From: Daphnia pulex
Lineage: Eukaryota > Arthropoda > Branchiopoda > Diplostraca > Daphniidae
Assembly: GCF_021134715.1 (NCBI RefSeq)
Contig: NC_060019.1
Coordinates: forward strand, 2,790,001 to 2,854,000
Direction: 5' to 3'
DNA length: 64,000 nucleotides
Part shown: positions 23,096 to 34,984 of the stretch, piece after piece
How the letters are laid out: every line of letters begins with the position of its first letter
Numbering within the stretch: the stretch's first letter is position 1
Notes under the pieces: model-generated
Told to the model about the DNA's origin: nothing
Databases searched by the model: none
What the model saw: the letters and a program-made list of their open reading frames with translations, nothing else
Translations under genes and position numbers: made by a program

Positions 23096-23227
23096 GATTT
23101 TTGTATCTCTGGAATTATGCTCGGTCCATTGCCACCAGGAAATAATCGGCACCAAGACCGTCGAAAAAACTTTCAAAATATAAGGTTGATTATTTGAACG
23201 AAAAAAAGAAGTCGTAATCAGCAAAAT

Positions 23228-25000
23228 GAAAGAAGCATTCGGAGTTTGCGACATGGTCGAATTGCAATTGAAAGGAAGGGATTTTTAAACAGATGAATTG
23301 GCATGAAATCAATAGACCGGATACTGTTTTCTACGAAAAGTGCCATATTTGCAATAAAAAACATTTGAAAATTTCACTGAAAATGGCTCACGAGCTTAGT
23401 TGCAAGAACGTTGCTGAGTTTATTTCTGTTTTGGTGGGAATACGTTGTTCGTCGTCTGGACCGTCTCAGTGAATTCCAAATTACAACTTAACCGCGGAGT
23501 AAAGTATAAAAACCATTGTTTCGATATTAAAGCTGAAGAATTTCTAAAATATCTGCAAGTTATTGTTGATGATTTCAAAGAACTACGAGAGAAATGTGAT
23601 GTAGCCATCAATACAGGATACCAAAGGTTTGGAAATTCCATCACTGCAGTTAACCATTATCAAAAGCATTTAGATTTCCCCAAAAATGATCAAAAAGAAG
23701 AAGTTTCGCAAACCACCTCTTTTAAAATGGCTATCGAAATTTTCCAAGGTCCAATGGACGATCCGCAATGGACTCAAGACAGAAAGTCTTTAATGATATT
23801 TTATAAAAGAAAAATTACAGAAGCATTCGGAGTTTGCGACATGGTCGAATTGCAATTGAAAGGAAGAAGAATTTTTAAACAAATGAATTGGCATGAAATC
23901 GATAGACTGGATACTGTTTTCTACGAAACATTCCATAATTGCAGCAAAAAACATTTGAAAGTTTACCTGAAAATGGCTCACGAGCTGGGTTGCAAGAACG
24001 ATGCTTAGTTTATTTCTGTTTTGGTGGGAATACGTTGTTCGTCGTCTGGACCGTCTCAGTGAATCCCAAATTACAACTTAACCGCGGAGTAAAGCCAAAA
24101 AACCATTGTTTAGATATTAAAGCTGAAGAATTTCTAAAAAATCCGCAAGTAATTGTTGATGATTTCAAAGAACAACGAGAGAAATGTGATGCAGCCAATA
24201 CAGGATGCCAAAGGTTTGGAAATTCCATCACTGCAGCTAATCATTATCAAAAGCATTTAAATTTCCCAAAAAATGATCAAAAAGTAAAAGTTTCGCAAAC
24301 CACCTCTTTTAAAATGGCTATCGAAATTTGCCAAGGTCCAATTGACGATCCGCAATGGACTCAAGACCGAAAGTCTTTAATGATATTTTATTTAAAAAAA
24401 TGAAATAAGCCTTCGGAGTTTGCGACATGGTACAATTGCAATTGAGAGGAAGACAAATTTTTAAACAGATGAATTGGCATGAAATCGATAGACTGGAAAC
24501 TGTTTTCTACGAAAAGTGCCATAATTGCAGCAAAAAACATTTGAAAGTTTTCCTGAAAATGGCTCACGAGCTTAGTTGCAAGAACGTTGCTGAGTTTATT
24601 TATGTTTTGGTGGGAATACGTTGTTCGTCGTCTGAACCATCTCGGTGAATCCCAAATTACAACTTAACCACGGAGTAAAGCCGAAAAACTATTGTTTCGA
24701 TATTAAAGCTGAAGAATTTCTAAAAAAATCCACAAGAAATTGTGGATGATTTCAAAGACGTACGAGAGAAATGTGATGCAGCCAATACAGGATACCAAAG
24801 GTTTGGAAATTCCATCACTGCAGTTAACCATTATCGAAAGCATTTAAATTTCCCCAAAATTGATCAAAAAGTAGAAGTTTCGCAAACCACCTATTTTAAA
24901 ATGGCTATCGAAATTTGCCAAGGTCCAATTGACGATCCGCAATGGACTCAAGACAGAAAGTCTTTAATGATATTTTATAAAAGAAAAAATATGAATCGGC
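23228..25000 (+). repeat. 588-bp tandem repeat, three to four coding-like copies
   Basis: The anchor 'ttcggagtttgcgacatgg' occurs at about 23238, 23826 and 24412, giving periods of 588 and 586 bp; a further partial copy runs to about 24990. Each unit encodes in separate frames a peptide with IKAEEFLK, a region 'REKCDAANTGYQRFGNSIT' followed by NHYQKHLNFP, then DDPQWTQDRKSLMIFY, then VCDMVELQLKGR..FKQMNWHEIDRL and NCSKKHLKVYLKMAHEL. Copies are about 90% alike by eye. A frameshift near 'GTGGGAATACGTTG' separates two parts of each unit, so the array is not one continuous protein as it stands. The family is not recognised; a Cys/His pattern hints at a zinc-binding fold, which is speculative. Confidence 0.7.
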
Positions 25001-25003
25001 TAC

Positions 25004-25116
25004 GCGTTGCCACTTCTTGAAATCTCATTTGTGTCCAAAGCGCACAGCCTCTTTAAAAACGCTGTACGGTAATTTGCTACTTGGTAAACAAATGAAATTT
25101 AAAGAAGTGGCAACGC
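25004..25116. repeat. 15-bp inverted repeat
   Basis: GCGTTGCCACTTCTT at 25004-25018 and its exact reverse complement at 25102-25116, directly after the end of the 588-bp tandem array. It could be a small stem or the edge of an insertion; no target duplication is evident. Confidence 0.5.
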
Positions 25117-25699
25117 AGGATGTCCAACAACTCTATTGTTTCACGAAAAACATCAACATGGCCTCTCCGTCTAGCCTTTCTACACATTTCTTGACCCCAC
25201 CACAAAGTAAAATAGTCTGCTCAGACTTGATGATTCTCGATGGTTTGCACCGTTTGCTAAAATAGTATGAATCAATTGGAAAAATCAAAAATCGAATCTT
25301 TACAAATAATTTTAAATTTTATAAAAAATGCAACTAACATTTTAAAAATGCTAAAGAAAAAATTGACATATTCTGCTATTTTTTAATTAAAAATTTTCTT
25401 GATTTACTTTTTTATGGGTATTGAGAAGAGACTCTCTAAAAAAACTAGGCTAACTTCCGAAGTTGCCAGTTTTATTTAAGCGAAAAATTGTTTTGACACG
25501 ATTTTGTAATTACTCTTGCATTGCGGCTTATGGATTTTCGCCAGTGCCATTACTAGTTTAGAATTTTTCCCATTTAATACATCTCTATTTCCCATTCATA
25601 ATTGGATGCCTTCATTATCAGGTGAGATTTTCGTGTTTGTTTCCCCTCGATATTCATTGAAGTTTATTTATTGTTAATTTTTAAGAAAAAGGCAATTTG

Positions 25700-26380
25700 T
25701 TTACGAAAACCACATCCTGCCTCGAGGATATAGAGAACCCCACGCACCCCGTCTCATCTTAGTTTCTTCTTCGTCTCTTCTATCCATTCTTCCCTTGGGG
25801 CAAGAAATTACACCTATCCCTTGGCACCTCCGCCAACCCACGGCATCCACCTGTCCCATTTGGCGCCATCTGCCGTGGCCTCTTCATAGCCCAACATACT
25901 GACGAGCGTCGGTCACGATCTTTCAGATCTTCAGGACGCCGACGTTCCGGAAGATAGCGTCAATGATACCGACAGTAAGAGAAGAATGCCTCCGGCAGCA
26001 AGTAAGTTGATCTTACATTTATTTCAGACTAGACTAGACGACGTTATAAAATGAAAAAAGAGAGAAAGAGGATCTTTGAGGGGTACTAGACGATCCTGAC
26101 TAGGATTATTTTAATTGTGTTTCCTTATTTCTTTTGATACTTAACTTAAATCTCATCCGTCTTTCCATCCAGATTGGGTGAGAGCACAGGGACCTAAAGA
26201 GCCGTTGCTCCATGCCAAGCCATTCAAGTTGGCGCTCAAGAAATCCGGTGCTTTCAGATTGGCCAGTAACTCACCGTCAAATCATCCCACGCTGACGGTC
26301 AATACTCCGACCCAGGACTCGTCTCCGAACAGGATCAGTTACCGCCTCCTCCGCCACCGACAGCATCAAACTCTTATCTG
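25700..26380 (+). other. GC-rich, possible exons of an unknown gene
   Basis: The segment is much more GC-rich than its surroundings. A plus frame around 25900-25995 (DLSDLQDADVPEDSVNDTDS) ends at an AAGTAAGT splice donor, and an acceptor-like CAG at about 26172 precedes the frame 26178-26381 (LLHAKPFKLALKKSGAFRLA). Together they could be two exons of a Ser/Pro-rich protein. I do not recognise it. Confidence 0.3.
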
Positions 26381-27199
26381 ACTTCTCATTCTGAATTCTG
26401 ACACCTATCTTGATTTCGCTGGTCATCAAGCTAAACCTAAAGTAGCAACATTGAAAGTTTGATTTTCAACAATAAAATGGCCTCATTCCGGCAACTCAGA
26501 TATCGTTCGGTTCGAGTGACAGCACAGTAGCCCTAAAATTTCTGTTGCCTCACAGTTATCGAAGGTATCGGACTTCAATCGGGACAGGATGGCAAGGAAT
26601 AGAGATGTGTAGCCAAGTTACAACATCAATTGTTCACAGTTTAATAAACTGATGTCAAGTAGGTCCTTTCATTTCAATCATTTGTTTGTGTTTAAAGATA
26701 TTTTTAAGTTATTTCTAGGGAATTCGAAAAAGCTAAAAAAAACAGTGTTGATTCTGCTCAAGTAAACTCGGGAAAGAGTGGCCGCCTAAATCACCCTTAA
26801 TCTTTATGAATCCATTGTCACTTCATACAGATAGACAGATAAACATTATAGTTTCCATGTGGTGCAAATAACTATTTGACTGTTTATTCTCTTTTTATTG
26901 CTTGTTGAGTATTCTGGTTGTGCTGAAATTTTACTAAGAAAAATGCACTCAAGTGTTCTTTTAAACGGATCCATGCAGAAAGAGGAAAAATCAGACAAAG
27001 TAACAAGAATGTTCCACCACAGTAAATATATCTTAAACAATATGTCAAACTGAATCCGATAAATTATAATTTTTGATTTCATCAAGTACTTTTCATGAAA
27101 CCAAACTCTGATTCCAATACACAAATTCCAAACAAACACCACTTTTTTTACAGTTTTTCGCAACGAGAAGCTCAGTTGCTTTATAGAACTTCTTTCTGT

Positions 27200-27640
27200 T
27201 TCGCCGTAGTTTTCTTGGCTTTCTTTGCGGGTGCAGGAGTGGCAATTAACGTTTCTTCTACTTCCCATAGCCCAGCACTTGAAGAAGGCATCGATTTAGA
27301 ATCAACTTCAGCCACCTCCCATGTTTAATCCTCTTTATTCAGGTCTAAATACTAACGGATCAACCATTCTTGTAAGATTTAAACAGTTAATTGGTTGGGG
27401 ATGAAATGAAACTTACATCATGCGACTCTTTCTCTTTCCTTCGTATGACTCGCTTCCCTCTAAAGTGTAGATTGAAGGATTATTTTTTTGAAATTTTTCT
27501 CGGATATATTTCTAATCGATGTCGCCGATGTTTTGGTTTCTACATTTTTTTATCAGACCGAGTATTAAATGTTTATCCTCATCAGACCACCCAAGTTTTC
27601 AAATTTCAGGGTTCAGTTTTCGTTTGTAGTTACGGAAGCA
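27200..27640 (-). pseudogene. SANT/Myb-like DNA-binding fragment
   Basis: On the minus strand at about 27600-27440 a helical segment reads WSDEDKHLILGLIKKCRNQN and then DI-KYIREKFQK, with one stop in the place where a Trp is expected. The pattern W(S/T)xEDKHLIL...W.yI...F is that of trihelix/SANT-like domains common in transposon accessory proteins. A further block at about 27330-27210 encodes a Lys/Ala-rich tail (ATPAPAKKAKKTTAKQKE). It lies just left of the 27780 transposon end and is probably part of a separate, older element. Confidence 0.35.
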
Positions 27641-27779
27641 GTCAAAGGGTTAAACGACCCTTATTTATCCCTGTCCGACTTCAAATTAATCCCCTTTGTT
27701 CCCGTATTTACTAACGGATTCCTGAATGAAAAAGTTTTTTTTTTTTTGTTGTAAACAAAAATCAAATTTAGATTACTAC

Positions 27780-27965
27780 TATAGACCTTATTCCAATGCA
27801 AAAGTATGGGTCAAGCCGACCCCCTAGCGGCGCGTTTCAGTGTGAAGGAGTGCCGTGAACAGCCGCTTCTGTTTTTGCTCGCCCGATGTGGTTTGCGCAT
27901 AGCCTTCTCAATGGTAGCAGGCGACTACCACATTTTTCGTAAGTTTTCTGTCATTTGTTAGATTA
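27780..27965. repeat. Left TIR of element 1
   Basis: Matches the reverse complement of 32851-33035 almost base for base. A 45-codon frame runs through the TIR from an ATG at 27808, so it shows up as a short ORF at both ends; this is a consequence of the repeat rather than a gene. Confidence 0.9.
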
Positions 27966-27990
27966 CGCGATTTCGAACAACATACAAGAA

Positions 27991-30092
27991 ATGGGAAAGA
28001 TAAGAATGTGTTGTATTTGTGGTATTTCTTCAGATTTTATAAAAAGAAGGATAGAAATTCCCGTAGTTTTTTTAATTTTCCAAACCCGAAAATCAAAAAG
28101 TTAGTGCCATTAAGGATCTGTTGGAAAGGAGGCTTGTTGCATGGAAAGAAGTTGTTGGAACTAATTATGATAATGTCCCTATTGGACTGACTTGTGTTTG
28201 TTCTGACCACTTCCAATCAGGTAAACTGTAGTTGTATTAAAACACTGAAAACTTTTATGTAACATAATGTATTTTAGGTAAACCAGCTCATTTTTGCAAT
28301 GAAAACGATATTGATTGGATACCATCAAAGAATTTGGATCTGTTGGTCACTAACAAAACAAGAAACACTCAAAATGCTAACGAACATTCACACAATGACA
28401 ATGGTAGATACATTTTGATAACATTTATGTTAACTACTTTTGATTAACCAATAGTGTGATTTCCAGATGAAGAATCAAATGTTGATGTCACCTTACTTGA
28501 TGATGATAGTAATGTTGGTTGTTTTTTATTGAGCTCACAACGACTCCCAACTGTCAGATTGTGCTTCCTTCATCAACAGTGACATAGCTTCATCATCGGA
28601 CATTGTTGAAAACTACAGCACTGCAGCTACAGAGTACAGCAGTTCACAGACTAATCGTAGTAAGAACAGTAAAATGAAATTGAATTAACAATTAAATGTA
28701 TTCTAATCAGCATATGTTGTAGGTATAGATTTCATTTCAACAGCCTTGAAATACAGAAATGAAATAACAAGCTTGATCAACGACTTGAGAAAAGCTGGTG
28801 TTAAAAACCCACAAGAATGTAAGTTGGGTGACTTTATTAATTTTCATGAACAGGATACTGAAATGCAGGAGAATAGTGAACGTCATATAGGTAATTGCAG
28901 TGTAACAGTTGTTGATTACTACTACTAAGACATATCTTGTTTAGATGATTCTCAAACCGCTAATAATGCCACCACTTCCTTTGCCACGGACAGTTCAACG
29001 GAAGGTTCACAAGACGAACTGGGCGTCTCTGCTGATAATTCCAAGCCCGCGGATAACGATACACAACAACTGAAGGAGTTAATTGCTTCATTGGAAGAAA
29101 AATTACAAAAGAAAAAACTGATTAATCAGATCACAGATAACGATAAGATGACTAAGTTTTATACTGGTCTCAAGTCATGGAAGCTTTTTCTGATTATTTA
29201 TAGATTTGTGTTGCCTGGGATTCAATTTTTTAGTTCGCCAAACACAAGCAAGAAATCACTTCCTCCAATGGAGCAGTTTCTCCTAGTTTTGATGCGCTTA
29301 CGTTTGAACCTATCCGAACAAGATTTGGCATATAGATTCAACATATCTCAGGGTACGGTTTCCAAACACTTAAGGCTCTGGATTGACGTAATGTTCGTTC
29401 GCTTAGGAAGTGTTTTAATGTTGTGGCCAACTCCCGAAAGTCTTTTGAATTCAACACCTACTCCTTTCAAGAAGAAGTTTCCCCGATGCGTTAGCATTAT
29501 TGATTGTTTTGAAATTGGTATTGAAAGATTTAAACACTTACTAGCCCGTTGCTCAACGTACTCACATTACAAAGGAAGAAATACCATTAAATCCCTCATT
29601 TCTATTACTCCTCGCGGAGCAATTTCTTTCATTTCGCAAGGCTACGGAGGTCGTAGTACAGATGTACAAATCACTTTAGATCCTAAAAATCGGAGTAACG
29701 AAAAGTTTTTTGACAACATTAGAGAAGGCGATGAGATTCTGGCTGATAGAGGTTGGGTAGGTCCATTGATTGATCAGGAAATTAAATTGAGAAAAGCTAC
29801 TCTAATTACACCAGCATTTCTTGGCCGAAGATCCCGTTTGACAAGACACGAAACTGTTTTCTCCCGTAAGGTATCAAATGTCAGAATTCACGTAGAGCGA
29901 GTAATAGGAAAATTGCGCATGACTTACACTATCTTGAACAATAAAGTTCCAGTAAATTTATTGAGATCGGATGAAGAAAAAATTACCCTCTTTGATAAAT
30001 TGTCTATGTGTGTTGCTGCTTGCACAACGCTAATCCTAGCGTTGTTCCTGGCTCTTAAACAACTGTACCACTGCTCAAGTGTGTCATTTTAG
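27991..30092 (+). CDS. THAP-domain DDE transposase of ISL2EU-like element 1 (N-terminal part frameshifted)
   Basis: Exons: 27991-28220 and 28278-28403 encode a THAP zinc finger (CCICG near the start, FFNFPNPK, WKEVVG, then the CSDHF signature and PAHFCNENDIDWIP), followed by acidic linker exons (28466-28660, 28724-28894) and a long last exon, 28943-30092. The last exon holds a helix-turn-helix-like block (YRFNISQGTVSKHLRLW) and the DDE_Tnp_4/IS5-like core: Asp in SIIDCFE, Asp in ILADRGWVG and Glu in HVERVIGKL. In the frame opening at 29091 these are residues 138, 219 and 269. The catalytic exon is intact. The THAP exon needs two frame changes (near 28060 and 28105) and the linker one more, so this copy is probably not functional as a whole. 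The gene reads through introns of 50-70 bp. Confidence 0.82.
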
Positions 30093-30139
30093 ACGCGATT
30101 GAATAAACTTAAGATAGTCTTGTTTTCAATTTGTAATGT

Positions 30140-32815
30140 TCAAATTTTTACTACATTCAAGGCTTTAGGAGGTCTTCCACGCCTTTTTTTCATCACATAT
30201 TCTGAACCGCTTGCAGCGTTGGAACGTTTTAAGGTAAGATCCACTTCGTCCAGTGATCCAGTTGCTTGTCTTTTCGTATTCCTCTTTTTAGAAACAGCAG
30301 ACACCATATCGTAATCCGTCATTTTCTTTCTGTTGTTTTTGTCCTGGTCTTTTGCTACTCCTACTAATGATGGATGCCTTTGGTGTTGGATAACTTGGCA
30401 GTCGGTCTGTGGTGGCGAAAACAGTTGCCGTATCCTTTATTGAAGCCAGGGTCGCTTTGTTTGATTCCTTCATAGCAACAGGTGAGCCATTGTTCATACC
30501 TGAAATGTAAAAAGAATTATTTTTGGTCATTACTGAAATGCGTATTCCAAATACCGTTTGAAGAATGAATAACGTCATATGACATAAACGGATCAACGTA
30601 ATTAAGTACAGGTTGAATGACTAGGGGATGATTTGTTTGAATAGCTGATGAATTGACTAGGGAAATGTTTGTAGATATTTTTGATGAATTGACTCGTGGA
30701 GTATTAGTTGTACTTGGCAATGAATCTTCCTTTTTCTTCTTTGCTTCTTCTCTCTTCTTTTTAGCATCTTCTTTTTTACAATAAATGCACTTCCAAGTTG
30801 CAGGAAAAATCTTCGATTTCGTACATGATTTGTGGAATTCTTGAAACATACAAAAGTTGCCAGCGCAACGAACAACCTCATCTTTCTTCAGCGGATCTTG
30901 ACAGTCACAAATGAATTGGTTGCGATTCCTATTGATGTTTGTAGAAATAAAGGTTGTCGCAGGTTCCGTAGAAGGGGACTTTTTTACTTAACTGTATCGC
31001 TTGGACACTAATTCAGGAAAAATGAAACTAAGAAAAAACAGCTTCGATTTAGCAACCATCATTGAGATTAAATCTTCATCACGTTCTATCTGGACAAGTT
31101 TAATTTCACTTACTCCGTTGTAAACGCCGAATATCCCTTTTTGACTCTCAGTAACGTACAGCTGTAACTGAAATTGAAAGACGTATTCATGGTTTTTCAC
31201 TAGATAAATTTCTTGAGTTTCTGGATTGATTTGAAGGAAGAAAGATTTTTCAGTTTTAACACGTTCCTCGATGTCTTTTCCTTGTAAAGTAGATGGGCAT
31301 TTTATCTCCAATACACAACGGCCACAGCAGTCACATTCTGTTAAGCGATCTGGCGATGCCCCGACATAAGACGTAGAGAGGGCAATGACAAAGCCGACCT
31401 GTTTCAACGAAAAGTTTTTGTGAAGGTTGTTGTCTAGGATTTGTTTCTCAATAAGTTTAGCTGCAATTGGTTCGTTCTTCAATCCGTATCTAATTTATAA
31501 AGAAATGAAGATTAATTTGGATCATTCAAAGTTACTTCTACGAACTATACAAGTAATACCTGGTTGATTTGTTCCCTGTAAAGTTATTCAATTCCGGGTA
31601 ACACATCTCAAGAATAAAGTTGATATCTCCTGGTGTAAGCTGAGATTGAAATTTGAAGTTAGATACGCGCTTTATCTTTGTTCCTGTTATGCGACCAGCT
31701 CGTTGCTTCTTCCACTCACTACCAGCACTTTGGTCTCTTGTTGCAATCTCAACAGCCTCTTGATCTTCTTTACGCTGGACGACATCGTTTGAAATATACG
31801 CTCGCATTCGTCGTTAACCACGACTTCAGGTTTTTCCTTCAAACTCTGGATTAAATAGTTCTGTAGTATGATTTGGAACATTGTGCGTTTCTGCTAATGA
31901 CTTGAATCTGTCAGAGTATTCATTAATATAAGATAGACAAACAGGTAAAAAAGGTAGCTCTGCAAGCTCTGCCAAAAATTGATTGTACTCTTCTGCAGTA
32001 ACTGGAGGATTATCAATTACCACATTGGCGTGTTTTCTTTTTGTTATGACAGATAAATCTGCAACTTTTCCAACAGTGACCTGTACATACATCATAAAAT
32101 AATGTACATTGTATGAGTAAATTATATTTGATAAAATAAAATCTAGCAATAACTCACAGGTCCTTTGCCTGGTTTGTTCCACTCGCAAGCTTTTGATGTT
32201 GGTGCTAGTTGATCTTCATCAGCATTCCCAGAAGTTTCAGTTCTACGACTGGGGAGTTCATGCTCAGCAACAGCAAGTTGCAGCAATGCACTTACATGAA
32301 TGCAGACTCTCCCAAGCCTATTTTAATACAACAATAAATGATTAGTAGCACACATATAAACTGTTGCCAACAATTGATTACCCAGCAGCACAGTCACAAT
32401 ATGCAACTTTAACTTTTCCATCACAATGTATTGCAGCCCACGGTGTTGTTGGGTTAATTCCTAAAGATTGTGAGTGAGTTATGTGACTGCGAATGATCCC
32501 AGTGCCATTTGGAAGTGGAAAGGCAAGAAGTTTCTCGGCAAAAGTGTTATCAACATATTGGGGAGAACCGTTTAGATTTTTGTATGCCTCAAACTTCTCA
32601 CCATTACTGCCATTCCGTTCAATAACTAAATATAGAACTAAATGTTTCTTTTTTATTGGAGGAAGCACTTCTTTCACTTTCTTTCCACTTTTATACACTG
32701 ATAGGGGAATTGTAAGTGGGTCAACACACCCTAATTCTTTTAAAAAATCACAGTAGAACTTCTTCTCCCCTGGGACTAAACCCTCAGCAAATTTAGAGAG
32801 CTTTAAACTACACAT
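30140..32815 (-). CDS. SWIM - YqaJ nuclease - PHD - AT-hook accessory protein of element 1 (broken)
   Basis: Exons from right to left: 32815-32381 and 32319-32159 carry a SWIM zinc finger (CDCAAG joined across the intron to a C-x-H in VCIHVSALL). About 32081-31560 leads into the nuclease (SEWKKQRAGRITGTKI). 31482-30988 is the YqaJ core: GASPDRL, then CVLEIKCPS with the catalytic E-x-K, then FQFQLQLYV as the conserved Gln strand. In the same frame, after one TAA at 30988-30990, the reading continues into a PHD finger (CDCQDP ... CAGNFC ... FHKSC ... WKCIYC, 30915-30775) and a Lys/Glu-rich linker. A last exon ends in an AT-hook, KKRRGRPPK, at about 30170. Breaks seen: a frameshift near 31840, the TAA at 30988, and a frameshift near 30320. 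It probably binds DNA or chromatin and cuts or resects ends during transposition; that role is inference. Confidence 0.75.
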
Positions 32816-32850
32816 ACTTGTATCACTAGTGATAATCCAGCATAATTGTT

Positions 32851-33035
32851 TAATCTAACAAATGACAGAAAACTTACGAAAATGTGGTAGTCGCCTGCTA
32901 CCATTGAGAAGGCTATGCGCAAACCACATCGGGCGAGCAAAAACAGAAGCGGCTGTTCACGGCACTCCTTCACACTGAAACGCGCCGCTAGGGGGTCGGC
33001 TTGACCCATACTTTTGCATTGGAATAAGGTCTATA
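32851..33035. repeat. Right TIR of element 1
   Basis: Reverse complement of 27780-27965. Internal edge defined by TAATCTAACA, outer end by GGTCTATA. Confidence 0.9.
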
Positions 33036-34980
33036 CTAAACATTTGCCTTAAATTCTTGATTTGAGAAAGGAGATTTGGGGGGAGGGGTCTTCACCTTAA
33101 TTTTATCGTATTCCATTCCAGCTAAATGTAAGAGCCGCAGCAAAACATTGGCGACCAGGAAGTGTCAGAAATGTTCAACGGAAGTGTGGTAGAGGAGGTG
33201 AAATCAGGGCCATGTCAGCGGATTCATTCTCTTTTCGAAGGGCGATGTTTCCTGCAGAGCTATCTTTATTCTTAAAGGATAGCTTCCTACACTACAGTCC
33301 CCTCCATAAGTATGGGATCACCCAACGCCGTTCAATAAGGTGACGTGTATTTTTCAAGTTGGTTTTTTGGGTGGCAAAAAGTGTAAAGATGCCATAAATT
33401 CACCAAACTTAGAATTTATGTTATTTTACGTTCTTTGTTTTGTCTGAATTTTTTTCAGATTTTTTCGTCTATTTTTTAGACCTATAAAAGTGGCGCAGAA
33501 AATATCGGATCACTCCGACGCCACACGTGTTGTCTTATGGGCCAAACTTGCTTTTTACATTGTTTTTTATACATTTAACTTTTAAGAAGGAATTTTTTTT
33601 TTAAACCATATTTACATTTCTCTTACATACATTAACTGTAAGTTTTTCATGATGATCTGAACCATTTTCAAATTTTCACAGATTTACTTATTTCCCGAGT
33701 TTCTAAATCAGAGACTACAGAAAAGTTCATATACGGTTTACAACTTCTCTCAGCTGGCGTAGGCAAAAAAAATTTTCTTTTTTCAGGTACACCTTTGGGA
33801 GTCACAATCTCTCTTACAGCCACATTTTATTATTTGCAACAAATCTGTTGGTTTTGCTTCAATGTTTGTTAGTCTTGGCAACAGCATTTCGTTCTTCATC
33901 ACCCATCCCTAATCACAAGAATTCAGTGAATAACCCATCCATGATTGAACCTATTATTTAAAATTTGCATGTTATTAATGATTTCATATTGTTACGTAGC
34001 TGAATATGATTTTATACCTGAAAATATACTCGCTGACTGTGGAACTGAAGCGCGGGAAGTTGAGGGAATTTCTTGTTGATTCACAAATGAAGTAGCAATA
34101 GATGTCTTGCGCTGAAATTATTTGTATCTCAGTGTGTCCATTGTAGGTCCACCATAGATTATGAAAATTGCAACTTCCCGAGCTTTCTTAATTACATCAA
34201 TCGCAGCTTCTTTTTAATAGAATTAAGCTCCCATATTTTGGAAAGTATGTCTTCAACTGAATCATTCTCTTTGAAGACATTTTCTGATACATTTATCAGA
34301 AGACAATGAACGGTAGGAAATTGTATCAGCCAGCCATCCCTCACGCTCCTGCGATAGGCTTTGGAGATGGCATGTAGGGAAGAAAGCTGCATAGCAAAAA
34401 AGGCTCCGAAAGCAGGCAGGGGTGGCTTGGAAATATCTTAGTCATTGGTCTTGTATGTAGAAAGTAGCAGTTTTATAAGCTGTAAATTATTGTAGCAGCG
34501 AAAAATCACGCTGGGTGGAGGACGCAGAGTACAGCAAGCTACTTCCATCATGCAGACCATTGACTGTGAAGAAGAAGTCTCGTCTTCCCCAACTTACATA
34601 TCGTCAGAGTCGTATTTTAGAGGGGAGAGGAAGAAGGCAGGAAAAACCAGTTGTAGCTGATAAGAGCCCATTTTATTCAGTGCAGTAGCAAAGTCCGGTG
34701 ACCTCACCTACTTGCAGCTCCAAGGAGAAGATATTCGAGAGGATAAACAACCTACAGTGGAGACAGTTTTAAAAGCATTGATTATAGAGGAAGGGCCATA
34801 AAACGCGTTTCTCTGTTGATTCAAATTTTCTATAGTCCCAAAGATTTTGTTGCAATTTTCTCTCATCACCGGTTTTCCTAATAATGAAATGAATCCTAAT
34901 CCTAATGAAATATTTATAGTCTGAATTTTTAAGAAAATATGTAGTCATAATCTTCATGTTCAATCACTAGCAAAACAATC
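33036..34980. other. No supported gene; possible solo mariner-like end
   Basis: At 33291-33320 the sequence TACAGTCCCCTCCATAAGTA looks like the outer end of a Tc1/mariner-type TIR (TA followed by CAGT..cctc..aagta), but I found no matching inverted end or transposase. A minus frame at 34392-34192 is open for 66 codons without a recognisable motif. The rest is featureless. Confidence 0.25.
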
Positions 34981-34984
34981 CAAA

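Larger units (their letters stand above)
27780..33035. mobile_element. ISL2EU-like DNA transposon, about 5.26 kb (element 1)
   Basis: The ends are near-identical inverted repeats of about 185 bp (27780-27965 and 32851-33035), differing by a single T in a T-run as far as I can see. Ends are TATAGACC / GGTCTATA, so a TA target duplication is possible. Left to right it holds a THAP/DDE transposase on the plus strand and a convergent minus-strand gene with SWIM, YqaJ, PHD and AT-hook modules. The pairing of an IS5-like DDE transposase with a YqaJ nuclease is, from memory, the hallmark of the ISL2EU group. The near-identical TIRs imply recent movement, yet both genes carry some disabling changes, so mobilisation in trans is likely. 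Confidence 0.85.

Noticed and set aside
29091-29093. TTG at 29091 as transposase start
   Set aside because: The reading frame continues upstream to the splice acceptor before 28943, and THAP exons lie further upstream; the TTG is internal.
32803-33009. 68-codon minus-strand frame starting within the right TIR of element 1
   Set aside because: The same peptide is produced by the left TIR in mirror image, so the frame is a by-product of the inverted repeat; it has no independent support as a gene.
33291-33320. Complete Tc1/mariner element
   Set aside because: A TIR-like end is seen once only; no inverse partner and no transposase were found nearby.
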